Positions 29,849 to 43,100 are shown, numbered from the stretch's first letter. The stretch: 64,000 nucleotides of DNA from Hemileia vastatrix (GCA_030280995.1 JASXTE010000001.1:11193001-11257000); one strand, 5' to 3'. A program made the numbers and translations. Notes: generated from the letters alone by a model not told the origin.

Positions 29849-29853
29849 GGACC

Positions 29854-29892
29854 ACTGTTAAAAACCTTCTAGACATAAAAGACCCCTTGACA
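29854..29892 (+). repeat. 3' LTR of element B, final 39 bp
   Basis: ACTGTTAAAAACCTTCTAGA onward matches the end of the 5' LTR (14977-15013) and ends TTGACA, followed by the AAAAC target duplication. Confidence 0.9.
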
Positions 29893-29897
29893 AAAAC

Positions 29898-32114
29898 TCA
29901 GTAGATATTTGATCCCAGCCAACAAATTTCTGAAAAAATAGTGCATAAACTAAGGGAAGCTTTCTGAAAACAATACCCATAGTGAAAGATATTAATTACA
30001 TAAATATAATACATAATACTGTGTTTTTAAACATGCATAACATAGAAACTCATATGTTAGAAGTATCATTAACTCAATCAAGTTGGAAGTGTCACTTTTT
30101 AATTCTCATTTTTCTTCAAATGTAAAGCTAAAATGTCATAATTTTATAAAGGGGTATCAATGTTTACCAATCTGGAATTAAATTAATTGTGGATATAAAT
30201 CATTATACTCCAATTATCTTCTGAAATTATTTTTTCTAATTACTGGATCATTAGACCTTTTGTAAGTCAAATTTCACCTCTATCTGACATTTGTATCCTC
30301 AATTTGTCATAACCACATCTTGGAAAATTCTCTTGATGTGCCAGCCTCCCTACCTTGCTGTGCACTCCCATCCTGTTAATTCATTCTATCTGTTCAAAAC
30401 CCCTCCCTGTCTCATCTGTTTTTTTCTTCTGCTTTTCATCTTCAAATATCTCAATATGCCATTCATAATTGATCTTCTCAAAGGCAGACTTCCCCCTGTT
30501 GTTCTTCAAATCATATTACTCCCTCTTTCCCCCACTCAACTGAGAAATCAAAGATTGTTCAACTAAAGAAAGATGATCATCTCATACTTATCAACTTTCT
30601 GAAAAATAAAACTAATTATGATTCTTTTTTTGGTACTGAGAATTCAACTAAAGTAAGATGGCCCCCTGCATCAAAGGTCAATGGATATCTTATAATAGCC
30701 AATGAATTATGAAATAAGACAAAGGAAAGGATTGATCTTTTGCCTAAAAAGACCCCATGCTATATGGGGGGTAGACTTTCCAGAGATTCTGCAACCTTGA
30801 ACCCTAATTTTTCACCAATTGAATATTAATTGAGCTTCCCATGAACCATCCAAGAAGCAAGGGTGAAATTTTTTTGAACTCATGCTGAATCATATTTGAA
30901 TTTTCATTGAAGCAAAGCAAATCATTACTTGAAAAATTTTTGAAGTCTGAAAAATATGATTGTTTAATATAAGGTTGAAATCAGTTCACCCCATAACTAA
31001 ACCAGGCTGGTAAACACATAATGTCAAAGGCAATTTGGTGCTTATTTCATTCTTTCAAAAAAAATAATCCTCATTTTATATTTAATCAAACATCATTTTA
31101 CATAAGCATTCATCTTTTTAAGCTCAACTATATATTTAGATTATTTAATATAATAAGAAATTATTCAAGAAAGACTATATAGTGTATTGATATTAATAAT
31201 CACCTTATTTTTAGTTAAACTTTTAAAAAATATATTATTTGATCTTTTTGTATGAATATATAGCAGAAAATATCATGAGCCTTCAAAGTATCTGTAGAAG
31301 GTAAAAGAATTTCAAAAATGAATAAAAGAATAATATAACTAAACATATAATTTTTAAATAAAGTATAGATAGTTTTTTTACCAGTAGTTATAAGAAATAC
31401 ACTGGTACTATTACTCTTTAAAATTAAATTTCATTCATATTCAGAATATCTAACTATGAAGGGGGAAATTTTCTGAATATAAGAGCATGTTAAAAATTAA
31501 TGGTTCACTAGAAATCCAAAGTATTTTTTTAATGAAGCTAATTATTCTTTCCATTCCCTTGAACATATATAATCTGTGATTCTATCATATTACTTTGTTT
31601 AAGAAAAGTCCTTTCCTCTCTGCTCCTATCTTCTCCCCTCTTATGAATCCAAAACTTATCCCCTCTCAGATTACCCTCCAGCTTTAACATCAATTTCCTC
31701 TCCCCTTCCCATTCCCACACTTTTCTTTCCCCTCCACATCATTTTTCATCCCTCTTCACCCCTTTTGGTCACTTCCCCACTGCTCTCTACCCCTTTTATT
31801 CCGTAGCAAGCAAAAAGGGTGGGTAGTTCATAATAAGAGGGAAGGGTGGGATGTGAAGAGGAAGCAGTGAAGTGGTGTGGGGAGTGAAGCAAAATGTTTA
31901 GGAGGGGTGGGGAGGGTGGAAAAAGGTGAATGGAGGGGTTGGGGGGTATCCAAATGGATAGTGAGGGGTAAGGAGGGTAGAGAATGGTTTTTCGATGGCT
32001 GGGGAGGGGTGCAGATGGTGCAAAAAAAGTGGAAAGGTGCAGTGTAAAATTGAAAGGGAATAATGATGACTTTAGAAGAGACGTATATGGATTAAAAGAG
32101 TTTGATATCTAGAA
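29898..32114. other. Right flank of element B: AT-rich, no recognisable gene
   Basis: No open frame with recognisable similarity. About 30284-30430 (CCTCCCTACCTTGCTG, CATTCTATC) resembles 57650-57810, next to Harbinger remnants. About 31590-31800 is C-rich and 31815-32040 is G-rich, the first of three such strand-switching fold-back regions in the window. Confidence 0.55.
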
Positions 32115-33238
32115 TGACTCATAAAGTTTCCATTATGTAAGTAGAATCCAAGTGAGTTGGAGAAAAAGTAGAAAACCCTGTCCCTTTGAGCAAATAAGGA
32201 GTTAACCATCAAATAAGCTATATCCTCTACTTGATATGAAATGAAAAATAAACTATTTTCTATTAAAAGTTTTTATATGTTTAATCAGTGTTTTTAATAA
32301 TGAGTGTTAGAAACACAAAAGTGAAGCTGTATTGAGAAAAGTTATATAAATGATTGAATATTATATTTTTATGAAGCTTTACTTTTTATAAGATTTAGTT
32401 TTTAAATTTAGATCCCTGGTGATGAGAGCTTAAACATGGTATCCTATAAGTTATTATATATGATGATTAGTGATATTAATAAAATCTTCTATAAAAGTGT
32501 TATATTTATAAGGGCATTACAATTTTATAATTTTTCATTTAAAATAATAATGATTGCTGTTAATATACATTGTTGAGGTTAATAATAAAGTTTTTAGATA
32601 GATTTTGGATGTTCTCTGTTAGATTTTCCGCATATCTAATTTTGAGTCTAGAGGCTTTATATGCATATTATGTTAAATTCCCTATTTTCCCTAATCAGAG
32701 CATCCCAGAGCTTGTTTGGAGATCACTAAAGTTTGTATGGAGCTTGTCAGGAGCATTCCAGAGCTCATACAGACTTCTGGACTCAATTAAAACCTTAAAA
32801 TACTAATGAAAAGTCTATAAAAACTATAAATGATAGAACTACTTCTCCTTTATAATCCATTCAAATTTTTGTAGCCTGTGCAGCCCTAATCACCTAGTAA
32901 AACATTATCAAAGTTAAGTAAATTATGAAAAATCAAAAATAACCAAAAATACTTCATAAAATTATTAAACATAGTAAAATTTTACAAAAATTCCTAAAGA
33001 GTTTTGAGACTCCTTAATTCAATATACATACACTTTTAGACATATACTTGCATTTTCTGACCTTTAATTAATTGTTTAATTCTGACTCATAAAATTAACC
33101 CTTTTCAACCATTTTAATACTCATTCCTTTTAATATAGACCATTGTAAAATTATATTGGCTTTTCCAATCTCAATAACAAACTCCATTAATCCTCTTTCT
33201 AATAAACTTGGTGCCCTACTAAAATTTAGACTGCCACA
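32115..33238 (-). repeat. 3' LTR of element D (family A)
   Basis: On the minus strand it begins TGTGGCAGTCTAAATTTTAG after the PPT and follows the A1 LTR (5064-6218) segment by segment, ending near TGACTCATAAAG on the plus strand. About 32695-32790 is a decayed 11-bp array in register with that of A1. Boundary at 32115 is approximate. Confidence 0.7.
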
Positions 33239-33248
33239 TCCTACCTCC
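33239..33248 (-). other. Polypurine tract of element D
   Basis: Reads GGAGGTAGGA on the minus strand, directly before TGTGGCAG. Confidence 0.65.
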
Positions 33249-33387
33249 AATGAAGAATGTCCTCATTCTTTTAAATTTGTATAATTGATCAAACACATAT
33301 TCATCTTCCCTTCATACTCTTCAACAAACTACTTCAACTAGCCCTAAATAATTTTCACTTTATTTTAAAATCAATATAATCATCAAT

Positions 33388-34058
33388 ATGTCATCAAAAG
33401 ACCTTGTGGTCCCATGTAAACTTTGCGCCAAATACCAGGTTCCTTGCCTAATTTATAGATCTGGTCTTCCTGGAAGAACTGCCTGTGATATTTGTAGGCT
33501 TAAGAAAATCAAGTGTAATTTTCTAATTCTTCCTTCCAGAACTAATGTCTATACTGGATCAGCCACTTATCCTGATCCCACTATTCCCAAAAAGAAACTA
33601 TCAAAAGTTCTCACCTTCTTTTGTAATATAAAGGCTAAAACAGCTTCTTCTTCTAAAAATCCTAATACTGAGCTTCCTCCTCCATCTCAAGATCCTAATG
33701 CTATTATTCCAGTTTCTCCATTCAGTTTTTCTGAAACATTATTACCTGGCCCAAAACGTTAGCCTTTTATTTTAATTTAATAATCCTCCTAATGATTCCA
33801 AATCCAACTACTATCTCTTCCAACTCCTAAGATATTAAAATCACTAACACAGATGATGTTGGTCAGGTGCAGAATGATTACATTAATGATTATCCTAATT
33901 TTCATAGATATCTCTTTCTTGACTTTTGTGATGATATTAAGCATAAATTTTTTCAGGAAACTACTGCTAATAATACTGAAGATCTAATGAAGAGAAGAAT
34001 TTAAATTCAAAGCTTTGATAATGATGTTGAAAGATTCCAAAGAGATTATTTATTTTGA
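33388..34058 (+). pseudogene. Type A antisense gene of element D, one stop
   Basis: Exon 1 33388-33757, intron 33758-33831 (weakened donor GTTAGC, acceptor CCTAAG), exon 2 33832-34058; phase 1 as in A1, total 199 codons. All six cysteines keep C-X2-C-X6-C-X12-C-X2-C-X6-C spacing (residues 10-43), again with the CDICRLKKIKC half second. Exon 2 retains FHRYLFLDF, EDLMKRR and DNDVERFQ, has a short in-frame deletion near the middle, and a TAA at 34003-34005 where A1 has Leu. Conservation of the motif and intron position between A1 and D supports a real gene. Confidence 0.65.
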
Positions 34059-34806
34059 TTGCCTTCTCTTCTTTAAAATTTTAATACTTTGATTCTTTAA
34101 ATATTTTTTGGTTCAGATAAATTTTATTGTCTGGTTGATTTTAATTCTTTTTAAACTTCATATAATTTTCATAATTTAAAATAAAATTTAAGAAACCATA
34201 TTTGCCTTGTGATTATTACACTACTAAGAGCAAGGTTTGAATTCCTTCAGACTCTGCTCTACCAGTCTCCATCTTTTTCAAAGAATGAGAGAGTGGGCCT
34301 CCCTAATAAGAAGAAAACTTTTGATTCCATTCCCATTGAGATTCCCCCTAAGCCAAATGATTTAATTCCATTCTCACCATAAGGTCCTCCAAGCTTCACC
34401 TAAAATAGTCTACCAAAAAGACCCAATAAATCCGGATCCTATCCTTCTTCTATATTTCAGCATCACAAAATTCAAATAAATTTCCAACCTTTTAAAATCA
34501 CTCCTTCCTTTATCTTAAATCATAATTTTCAAGATATTTTTGGCACCTATATTTTTTGTTTTTAAAAATCTCCACCAATAACCTTTAAAATCTCCATCTT
34601 AATTTAATCCTAAATATATCAATTTAATGAAATCACCATTTCCTAAAGTTTGTTTCACTGTTTTCATCAATGATTTAGTTGTCCAAATAAGTGAGTAGCA
34701 GGTTTGAGCACTGATGAACCAGTGAAAAATTAAAAATGACTGAGTTAAATATTCAACTTGATTAACATTCCCTCATAATGTCTTTAAATCAAATTTTTTA
34801 ATTTAT
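34059..34806. other. Family-A block between type A gene and boxes
   Basis: About 34200-34410 matches the reverse complement of 3925-4130 in A1 (shared VKLGGPYGE frame on the minus strand). The rest is AT-rich with no gene seen. Confidence 0.5.
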
Positions 34807-34990
34807 TTCCATTTGATAGTCTTGGTGGACCAAAGAGAAAGTAATTTACCAGTTTAAGGTCATAGGGGACAAATGATTGACATTTTGATATTTTTTTCCA
34901 GTTTAAGGTCATAGAGGACCAAATCCCTATAGTTTATTTCCAGTTTTAGCTCATAGTGGACCAAAGATTGTGTCAATTCCAAATGCCTAC
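34807..34990 (-). repeat. Micro-hairpin boxes of element D
   Basis: Three to four boxes in reverse orientation, e.g. CCAGTTTAAGGTCATAGGGG and CCAGTTTAAGGTCATAGAGG, with GGTC/GACC stems. They lie about 95-280 bp upstream of the type B start, as in A2. Confidence 0.75.
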
Positions 34991-35086
34991 TACTGTTCTT
35001 GAGCCCATTTCAACACTATCCCTTTTCTCCATTCTCTATTCTCCAATCCAGGTTTTCCTTTCCATCCTAATTTTCAAATTTTGAAG

Positions 35087-36240
35087 ATGACTTCTTCCAA
35101 CTTCACTGCTTCTAGTGACCAAGCCTGTGATTACTGTTCCTTCACCCATCAAGAGTGCATCTACACTTATAACAAGAAAATATATACCTACAACAGGGCC
35201 TATTTCAACTGATTTAATAAGAAAAAGAATCCTCTGGCCTTAAATATGGCTCATTCCCCCTTCCTGCTACCATCTTTGCCTCCCATTTCAAGCCATCTAC
35301 TCCTTACCCAAAGTCATCCACTTCTATAATTCTTACTTCTTTCACACCATAAGTTTTTTTAAATATTCCTTCTGACTCTGAGTCTCTGGGTCCACCTGCT
35401 TCTACTTATTATGCTTCTCCTTCACTCCAATCCAGACTCTCTTCTGTAATCCCTGGAACTCTCACTTCTCAAAAAGCAATTTTAAAGCCTCCAAAATCAG
35501 CTCTAGATGTATCTTCTTCTCCTTCTTCTTTCTCTCCAACTCCTATAACAGAGTCCATTCCTTCTCAACCTAAATTTAGAAGCCTTCATTGTCCTGCTCC
35601 TTCATCAAAGAGACCCAGATCTCCTAGTTCTCCAATAATGTGCTTTAAGAAAAGACATATTCACTCTGTTAATTTATCTCCAATCCCTGCTACATCCAGA
35701 GACTTCCTAACTTTCCTAAAACCACCATCATATCACAACATTAAAAATCCCTACTCTTCCCTTCTTGAAAAAAACTTTCTGACAAGCGTGCCTTTAAATT
35801 TTGAGATCAACACGGTGAACTCTAGTAAGCAATTAATATTTTCAATCTTCTTTTAAATTTATCTCTTGAATTTTATTGATGACTTGATCTAGATTCTTCT
35901 GGATATCATTATTCTCTATCTGCTTATTTAATCCCTTATCCAGAACCCACTTCAGCTATGGTGAAATGTAATAATTTTGCTCAACAATTGTATTCTATCT
36001 TAAACATTAACTTGGCCCATTTCAAAGATTATCTTCCAAAAGATTGTGCAGAAATATTTGCAAGAGAGAAGGTTTTAAAATGCCACTTTAAAATGGCCAC
36101 TTGGCTTGACAATTAACAACATTGTTAATTTGAACATATTGAAAGATTTAATAGAGCCTCCTGAAAACTTTACTGTGCCATCTTCATTGAAAGAGAAACT
36201 TCCTTAATTCTTCAGGCTCCTGCTAGAAATTTTAAAGAAA
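35087..36240 (+). pseudogene. Type B antisense gene of element D, decayed
   Basis: ATG 35087 starts a frame with C14-X2-C17-X6-C24, then YNRAYFN and a stop where type B of A2 has YNRACDSC; the second half of the Cys motif is lost. A Ser/Pro-rich region follows in another frame (about 35260-35830, SSSPSSFSPTP). A candidate intron (GTAAGC at 35825, acceptor near 35894) precedes a C-terminal part (SAYLIPYPEPTSAM; FKDYLPKD) that aligns loosely with the C-terminus of 8549-10047. Several frameshifts and stops. Element C inserted just downstream. Confidence 0.5.
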
Positions 36241-36418
36241 CTAAAAAAATATATATATATATAAATCCTAAAAACAACATATTACTAATTTTTTAAGATG
36301 AAATTTTTAAATAGAAAAGTTTTGAAATAGAATATATATAATTATAAATTGAAAAATTAAAATCAATTAAAATTATTTTTAAAGATGTTCTGAAATATTA
36401 AAATTAAAACTATATATA

Positions 36419-37684
36419 TGTCAGCCAGGCTATCTCTGGAGCCCAGTAAATTGTTTACTAATTAATTGAGATCATTTAAGGGAATAACATTATGTATTTT
36501 ATTTATTTACAATAAAATATTTTATTGAATAATAAATTTATATAAATATTTTATGAATAAGTAAAATAATTATTATATTTTTTATTGTTAAGTAATTTTT
36601 TTGTGACATAAAAAATATTATATTCTATAAAATCATGGCACATTTTTGTGTATTTAATATTTCTAAAAATTAATAAATTAATTATTATAATATAGGTTTA
36701 ATAATATTTAACTTATAATATAACTGCAAATTAATAAATATACTAAATACAATTTATCATATATTATTATCCATAAATATTGGGTGCTTTATTGACCCTT
36801 AATTGTGTCAATAAAATTATTAAATAATTCAAAACAATTATTTAATATAATAATATTTAAATTCTCACTTTAAATTAGTGATATGATTAAATTAATTATT
36901 TGTTTCAATTAACTCAGTTATTAAATTACTAATATGGTTAAAACAATTTCTCTGTATAACTAATTAAAATTGATTACATATCTTTTGGTGTGAAAATAAT
37001 TTTATTTGTTTTAATTAAACCCTTTACATCTTATTATAATACTTGTTTAGGATATTTTTTCTCACAGTTCTCATGGTCTTATACTCATTTAGTTACTCAT
37101 ATTATTATTTACTTGTTTTGGGATTTTATGGTGGGAAAATTATTTACTTATTCAAGGGTTTAATTTGTTGTTTCAATTTTTCTCTTAATTTGTATGTTTT
37201 AATTAATTTCTTTTGATCTCTTGTTTCACATTACAACTACTTTTGTATATACAAATGAGGCGCTTCAGAGGTATCCTTGCCTATAAAAGGGCCTTGGATT
37301 TCCCCTTTGGCAGCCATCACTTACATTACAAATATTTTAAATACTTACAAACCATTATTTTTATTTCTATTAGTATTACAAAATTCTAGTATAAATATAC
37401 AATAAATAATTTAAGGTTGCTTTAATTCTATTAATAATAACTATTGTTAGCCCCACAGAGAGGAAATCACTTACTCAATTAAATATTTACAAATGAATCA
37501 AAAGCTCACTGTTATATCAGTTCTCAGTACTTTTCGTTGCATTTCTCATCTCTAATTTAATTATTTTTATATTTTATATTCTTTTTTTTTATCTTACTAC
37601 TTTTTTTAACTCTGCCTTTATTTCTTCCTTCCCCTCTTCATTTTTTTTCTGCTTTTCCTTCTTCTTCTAGACAACCCGCCAACA
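36419..37684 (+). repeat. 5' LTR of element C
   Basis: TGTCAGCCAGGCTATC...CCAACA. A likely promoter is CCTATAAAAGGGCC near 37280, followed by the sequence of the putative transcript start. The same stretch is in the 3' LTR (45405). Confidence 0.9.
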
Positions 37685-37703
37685 ATTGGGGACCTTTCCA
37701 AAC
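37685..37703 (+). other. Putative primer-binding site of element C
   Basis: ATTGGGGACCTTTCCAAAC directly after the LTR. It matches the B sequence at 15014. Confidence 0.55.
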
Positions 37704-37983
37704 AAGAACGACCTTTTTCGACAAACATCATAATGCATGGACCACCTAGCGCAAAACAGAATTTTTTTTGCCCCGACTGTGTTTTAAACTTGGGTTCTAT
37801 CTTGTTGGTTTATAATATATTAAATTATATATATTTTAAAGTGATTTCTTGATCACTATAGTAAGTAAACCTTTGCACCTCTCAAATATATTATTAAATT
37901 TTTATTCCAATAACAGTGTTTTTGGCTTAATTGCTGAATCACTGAGTGCAAGTGATCATTATTTTATTAAAAAAAATTTTTTC

Positions 37984-38190
37984 TAGTTGACCATAATAGA
38001 GTTATACTCTTAGTCCTAGAGGTCATTAAAAAATTTTTAAATAAATTATTAAATTAATTTTATTGAATATTTTTTTTAATTATTGGTTGACCATAATAGT
38101 ACTCAGTACTTAGTCCCAATATTACCAATATATATTTTGGTATTAATTATTTTTGGTTGACTTACTAAAACTTTTTGGTTGGTCCCTTAA
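37984..38190 (+). repeat. Three leader boxes of element C (GTTGAC...AGTCC)
   Basis: TAGTTGACCATAATAG...TTAGTCC, GGTTGACCATAATAG...TTAGTCC and GGTTGACTTAC...TTGGTCC. These are diverged counterparts of the 17-unit array of B. Confidence 0.6.
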
Positions 38191-38373
38191 TAATTATTGT
38201 TATTTCTTAATAATGTCATTTATAATTCCATATTTTTTGAATTACATTTTTATTGTTAATTAATTGATTTTTTGAATAAAATTTAAATTTTTTAAGAAAT
38301 AATTTAATTATTTTTTTATTGAAAATATTAATTTAAATCATTAATTAAATTTGATTTTTTGTTCACAGTTTTA

Positions 38374-40950
38374 ATGTCCAGTAGTTTGGCAAAAAGCATG
38401 GATAATCTTCATGTAGATGAAATTGATCTGGATGTTGATAATGAATCTGTAGGTTCATCAAAATTAACTTACAAGAATTCTTCAGCTAACAAAAAACTTT
38501 CATACTCCTTAGGACATAGAAATGTTAGGAGAAGTGGAAAACCCCCCTCACCAAACTACTCTGAAGGAAGTAAAGCCCCAGATCAACCAGGAAATCCTCT
38601 AAAGGGTACAAAAATAAAAAAGATCCCTCTGACGCAACAAAGAAAAAATCTTTTCAGCCATATAAAATAACTGAATGCAGAAAGAATGAATACAATGCAA
38701 GAGTAGACACACTCTGGCAACAGATGAAGGAGCTCCTATATCACAAGCAGATTAAACCTCCTTCTTTCCCAGCCTCTCAGCCTCAGCCTCAGCCCTATCA
38801 GGCACCCAGTTCTTTCAATCAAAGTCAAAAAACTCTACAGGTGGAACAGTGGAAATGGGACTACCTGATGAGCCATTACCAACAGAATGTTCAGCATCCA
38901 GCAGCTCAACATCCTGGCCCATCCAGGACACTAGCCTACCATCAATCTCCTCAGGCCCATCCTTATCAGGGAGGCAGAAGAAAGAAGGCACAGGGGAAAT
39001 TTCCTCCCTTATCATTGGTAAGTAATTAGTTTGATAAACATGTTTGTATGTATAATAAATAATCTTCTCCCACAGGTAATATTGTGGATAATGGTGAAAG
39101 AACAGTTAAACCTTTGAAGAGAAAACTTCCTTTAATGAGTATCCCTAATGATGTAATTAGTAAATTATCATTTGATGAAACTTTACATTTAACTTCTACT
39201 TCTTTAATTAATCCTTCTCTTGCAATTAAAAATGATTCTGTTTCTCCTGAAGTCTATACCTTTCTTGAGAAACCTTATGAGGATACATTGAAAAATACAC
39301 TTGATTTTCATGTTGTAAAAGACAAAAATTTGAGAGATGTATTAGTACATGAGAGTGATAAATTAAATAATTTTCACTTACATTGTAAAGTGAGCTCTTC
39401 TGTACAAGATAAAGCTTATTTTAAAATCAAAGAAACTTTGAATATTGTTCTTAGCCAACAAAAACAAATAAGAAGTGATCATAGAGCTATCTCAGATAGA
39501 AATATTCATCTGCATAAAACTTTGAGTGAGTTAGAACCTCTTATTGAAGAGAATTTTTCATTGAAAAGTGAAGTTAAGTCTTTAAACAATGAGTTGAAAA
39601 AGCTGAAAAATAATTTCCAAGATCTGAGTACCAAATACACAGTTTTTGAGGACAAAAATGTTTTATCCCTTGAAAAAATAAATGAACAGATGTCTGAAAT
39701 TCCAAGGATAAGAAATTCTTTGTCTGACCTACAGGGAAAATTCTCAGCCTTGACTGTCAATCATTATGGTGTACAAGAAAATGCTGCCCATACGTTGCAT
39801 AAAAATAAAGGAAAGGAGCCTGAACAAAGAAGCTCTTCTCTTCCCCATATTTCAGCTATTTAAAAAACTGAAAATGAGTCTGTAAAATCTCTTGCTTCAA
39901 GAAAAAACTATTTTAATGGTCATAAACCAGCTGTTTCTGTAAATAATGAAATTTCTGAACACCTAACTAAACTTCAAGAATTATTAATGTTAAATAATTC
40001 TAAAAAAAGGATGGACCATCCCAGTAGCCAGAAAAATTGGCCCAAACTGGATCAGTATCCTCCTTCTGATAGTGACTCTTCATCTGACTGGCAACACTTT
40101 GTTCACAGAATTGATAATCTGAAAAACTCTTATAAATTTCCTGATGAAGAAATTGTCTCTACATTAATTTCTTTATTTTCCAATGTAGCTTTAATGTGGT
40201 ATGAATATGTCTTATTGGAAAATCAGCATTATATTTGGAAAGAGTGGAAAACATTAATTGAAAATCAATTTGGTGGTTTCAAGTTCAGACTTTCCCAGCA
40301 GATATTATATGAGACTCCTAAATCTGCATCCTCCTCTTCTGAAAAACCTTTTTTTTTCCTTATGAAAATTACAAAAATACTTAGAACCATGGATTCTAAA
40401 ATGGATTATGATATTTGGAGAGATAAAATTCTCTATAAATTGCCAAATTCTCTGAAAAATTTGATTGTGGCAAGGACTGAGCATGTAAGAGAGAATTCTT
40501 CCTTTATTAATATCTGTAATGAAGCTCTACTAAATCATAGATATGAACCAAGGAATTATCCTTTAAAATCTAATCATGACCAGCAAAAGCCTTCCACAAA
40601 CCTTCCAGACAAATCTGGTAGACCTTCTGCCCCTGTTGCACAAAAGAAATATGCAACTAACACTTGTTTTAAATGTAACAAACCTTGGCAGAAAGGACAT
40701 ATTTGTGACAAGAAAAATCATTTTGTTGAACAAAATGAGGAATCTGAAAATACTCGAGCTGGGCTAGATGATTCCTCAAGTGACTGAAATAGCAATATCT
40801 CTTATGACCATGATTCTTCTCAAGAAGTTCTAGTTTTAGAAAGGGATATCCAATATTTAGATAATTGGTCTGAAAATTGTGATATTGACTTATCTTCTGT
40901 AGAAAGTGCTGAAGTAATTAGAGATATTACTGAAATTTCCATTTTAATAT
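38374..40950 (+). pseudogene. gag of element C
   Basis: ATG 38374 follows an acceptor-like TTGTTCACAG. The N-terminal part (to about 38668) continues after a frameshift at 38724-39017 (Pro/Gln-rich, HPYQGGRRKK). A coiled-coil-like region follows (39076-39860; Leu/Lys/Glu heptad-like ENFSLKSEVKSLNNELKKL), then a capsid-like region (NWPKLDQYPP, WQHFVHRID, LMWYEYV). A zinc knuckle CFKCNKPWQKGHIC, a C-X2-C-X7-H-X-C type seen in chromovirus gags, lies near 40666-40707. Stops at 39861 and 40785. Confidence 0.78.
39018..39075 (+). other. Candidate 58-nt intron in gag of element C
   Basis: GTAAGT...CCCACAG, equal in length and alignment position to 18162-18219 in element B. Splicing does not restore a single clean frame here. 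Confidence 0.35.
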
Positions 40951-40955
40951 CAACT

Positions 40956-42500
40956 TTGAGAGCGCCAGTTATCATAAATGGTAAAAATGTTGAGGTTATT
41001 CTTGACTCTGGTGCTGGAGGAAGTGTGGTGTCTGAGAAAACACTAGCTTCTGTGTATATGGATTATCAATGCAAATTATTAACTATCACATCTGAAAAAT
41101 GGAAAGGTTATGGTTCTGGTTTATTTCCCATTGGCAAATACAAGACCACTGTGTTTTTTAAATATAATGGTGGTTTTGTCAGAGCTATTTGTGAATTTGT
41201 TTTTATGAAAAATGATAATTTAAGCAATTGGTTTATCATGGGAAATGATATTTTAACTAAGTTTGGCATTAAATTGGATCCTGCTAACAATTGTTTTACC
41301 TTGGGCATGAATGGGAAAAGAAAATTTAAAATTTTGTCTTCTAAAAAGCATTCTGCACCCTTATTAAGATCTTTTCATTCTTTAATCCAATGTAAACACA
41401 GACAAACAGAGGAAATGGATTTATTTTTTTCTGAAATTGATACAGCTTCATTTGGTGATCAATTAACTGATTATCAAAACGATTCAATAGTAGAATTAAT
41501 TACATCTTTCCCAATGGATGTTACTCATGGTTCCCATTTGTTAGGATTTGTTAAAGATGAAATGAAAATTTCTTTATCCTGCAATTTGAATGAAATACCT
41601 CCTAGCCTTAAGAGAAAACTTTATGCTGCTTCTCCCACAAAGAGAAAAGATATTGAAGATAATATCTCAACTTAATTAAGTATGATTATTATTGAAAAAG
41701 TTGGTGTGACACCCAAGTATTGTGTCATCTCTCCAGTTCTTATTTCCTATGAAAAGAATAAAGCTAGACTTTGTGGAGATTATAGAGCTTTGAATACTTA
41801 TACTGTGGATGATATTTATCCTTTACCTAGAATTAGCTCTATACATGCTGCCTTGAAAGGTGTGAAATTCATAAGCTGTCTAGAGGGTAATAAAGGTTAA
41901 CATCAAATACCTGTTGAAAAATCTTCCCAAATTATTTTGCTAATTGCAACTTATATGGGAATACCAAAATATGTTAGGATGCCTATTGGCCCTAAAAATG
42001 CCCCTTCAGTATTCCAAAAAGTAATGGATAACAAATTTCATTAGGAAATAATTGAAGAATTGTTAATGGTTTATATTGATGACATCATAGTTTTATCTAA
42101 AACTTGTGATGAACATATCCAACACTTAAATAGAGTATTCCAGAAAATGGATGAAATTAACATGACTCTCTCTCTAAAAAAGTGTAACTTTGGTTTTCAA
42201 TCCCTGAAAGTTCTAGGACATGTAGTTTCTGGCTTACAAATATGTGTAGACCAAGGAAAAGTTTCTGCTATCCAAAATGTGATAGCACCAACTTATGTAA
42301 GAGAAATACAAATTTTTTTGGGAATGTGTGGCTACTATAGAAAATATATTAAAAATTATTAAGTCATAGCCTTACCACTTACCAAACTAACAAGAAAAGA
42401 TGTGTCTTATATATGGAATGAGGATACTCAAAGAGCTTTTGATACATTAAAGAAATGTTTAATGTCAGCTCCAATCCTTGCCCTTCCTGATTTTAATAAG
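40956..42500 (+). pseudogene. Protease and reverse transcriptase of element C
   Basis: Protease VILDSGAGGS near 40995. RT: SPVLISYEKNKARLCGDYRALN near 41740, then SCLEGNKG at 41874-41897, where Glu replaces the first catalytic Asp (GAG 41883-41885; B has GAT). YIDD is intact (VYIDDIIVLS, about 42069-42098). Stops at 41673, 41898, 42042 and 42360; the last is a Gln codon in B. Confidence 0.85.
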
Positions 42501-43100
42501 CCTTTTCTTTTATACAGATGCAAGCTTTATTGGACTTGGTGCTGCTCTACACCAGAAACAAATTATTAATGAAAAAGTTTCAAAAGTAGTAATTTTTTAT
42601 ATTTAAAGAACCTTGAGAAATAGTAGATTGAAGTATGGTGCCACTCAGTTAGAGTGCTTAACAGTTGTATGGGCTTTAAAAAAGCTCCATTATCATCTAG
42701 ATGACCAAAAGTTTGAATTAGTTACTGATTGCAGTGCTGTGAAATCTCTCTTGAACTTTAAAACACCAAATAGACATATGTTTAGGTGGCAGCTTGATGT
42801 TTAAGAATACAGAGTTAGAATGACTATTATGCACAGGGCTAAAAATGTTCATTCAAATGAAGATATGTTGTCTATATTACCTCTTTAAAATGATGTATCT
42901 AATCCAGCTTATGTACCTGAAGATGATACAGTACATATACATGGTATGTACATTGTTGATATGGAAGAGGAACTATTACAATTAATTCTGGATTCATATG
43001 ATAAAGATTCTTATTTAAATAAATTAGTTACAGATTTGAATGATCCAAAGAATGCTTCTATTCAAGCATTAATATAAACTCTTCCTCCAAAGTACCAAAA
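42500..43100 (+). pseudogene. RNase H and connection domain of element C
   Basis: After a frameshift near 42510, YTDASFIGLGA-type start, [11 protein letters not shown] and [11 protein letters not shown] mark RNase H. Stops at 42604, 42802, 42886 and 43075. Confidence 0.8.

Larger units (their letters stand above)
14218..29892 (+). mobile_element. Full-length Ty3/gypsy chromovirus-like element B, with nested copia
   Basis: LTRs at 14218-15013 and 23608-24359 plus 29854-29892 bracket gag-pol. AAAAC target duplications flank the element at 14213-14217 and 29893-29897. The 3' LTR is interrupted by a copia element at 24360-29848. Excluding the insertion, the element is about 10.2 kb. Order is PR-RT-RNase H-IN with a C-terminal chromodomain remnant, the Ty3/gypsy order. 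Multiple stops and frameshifts make it non-autonomous. Confidence 0.92.
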
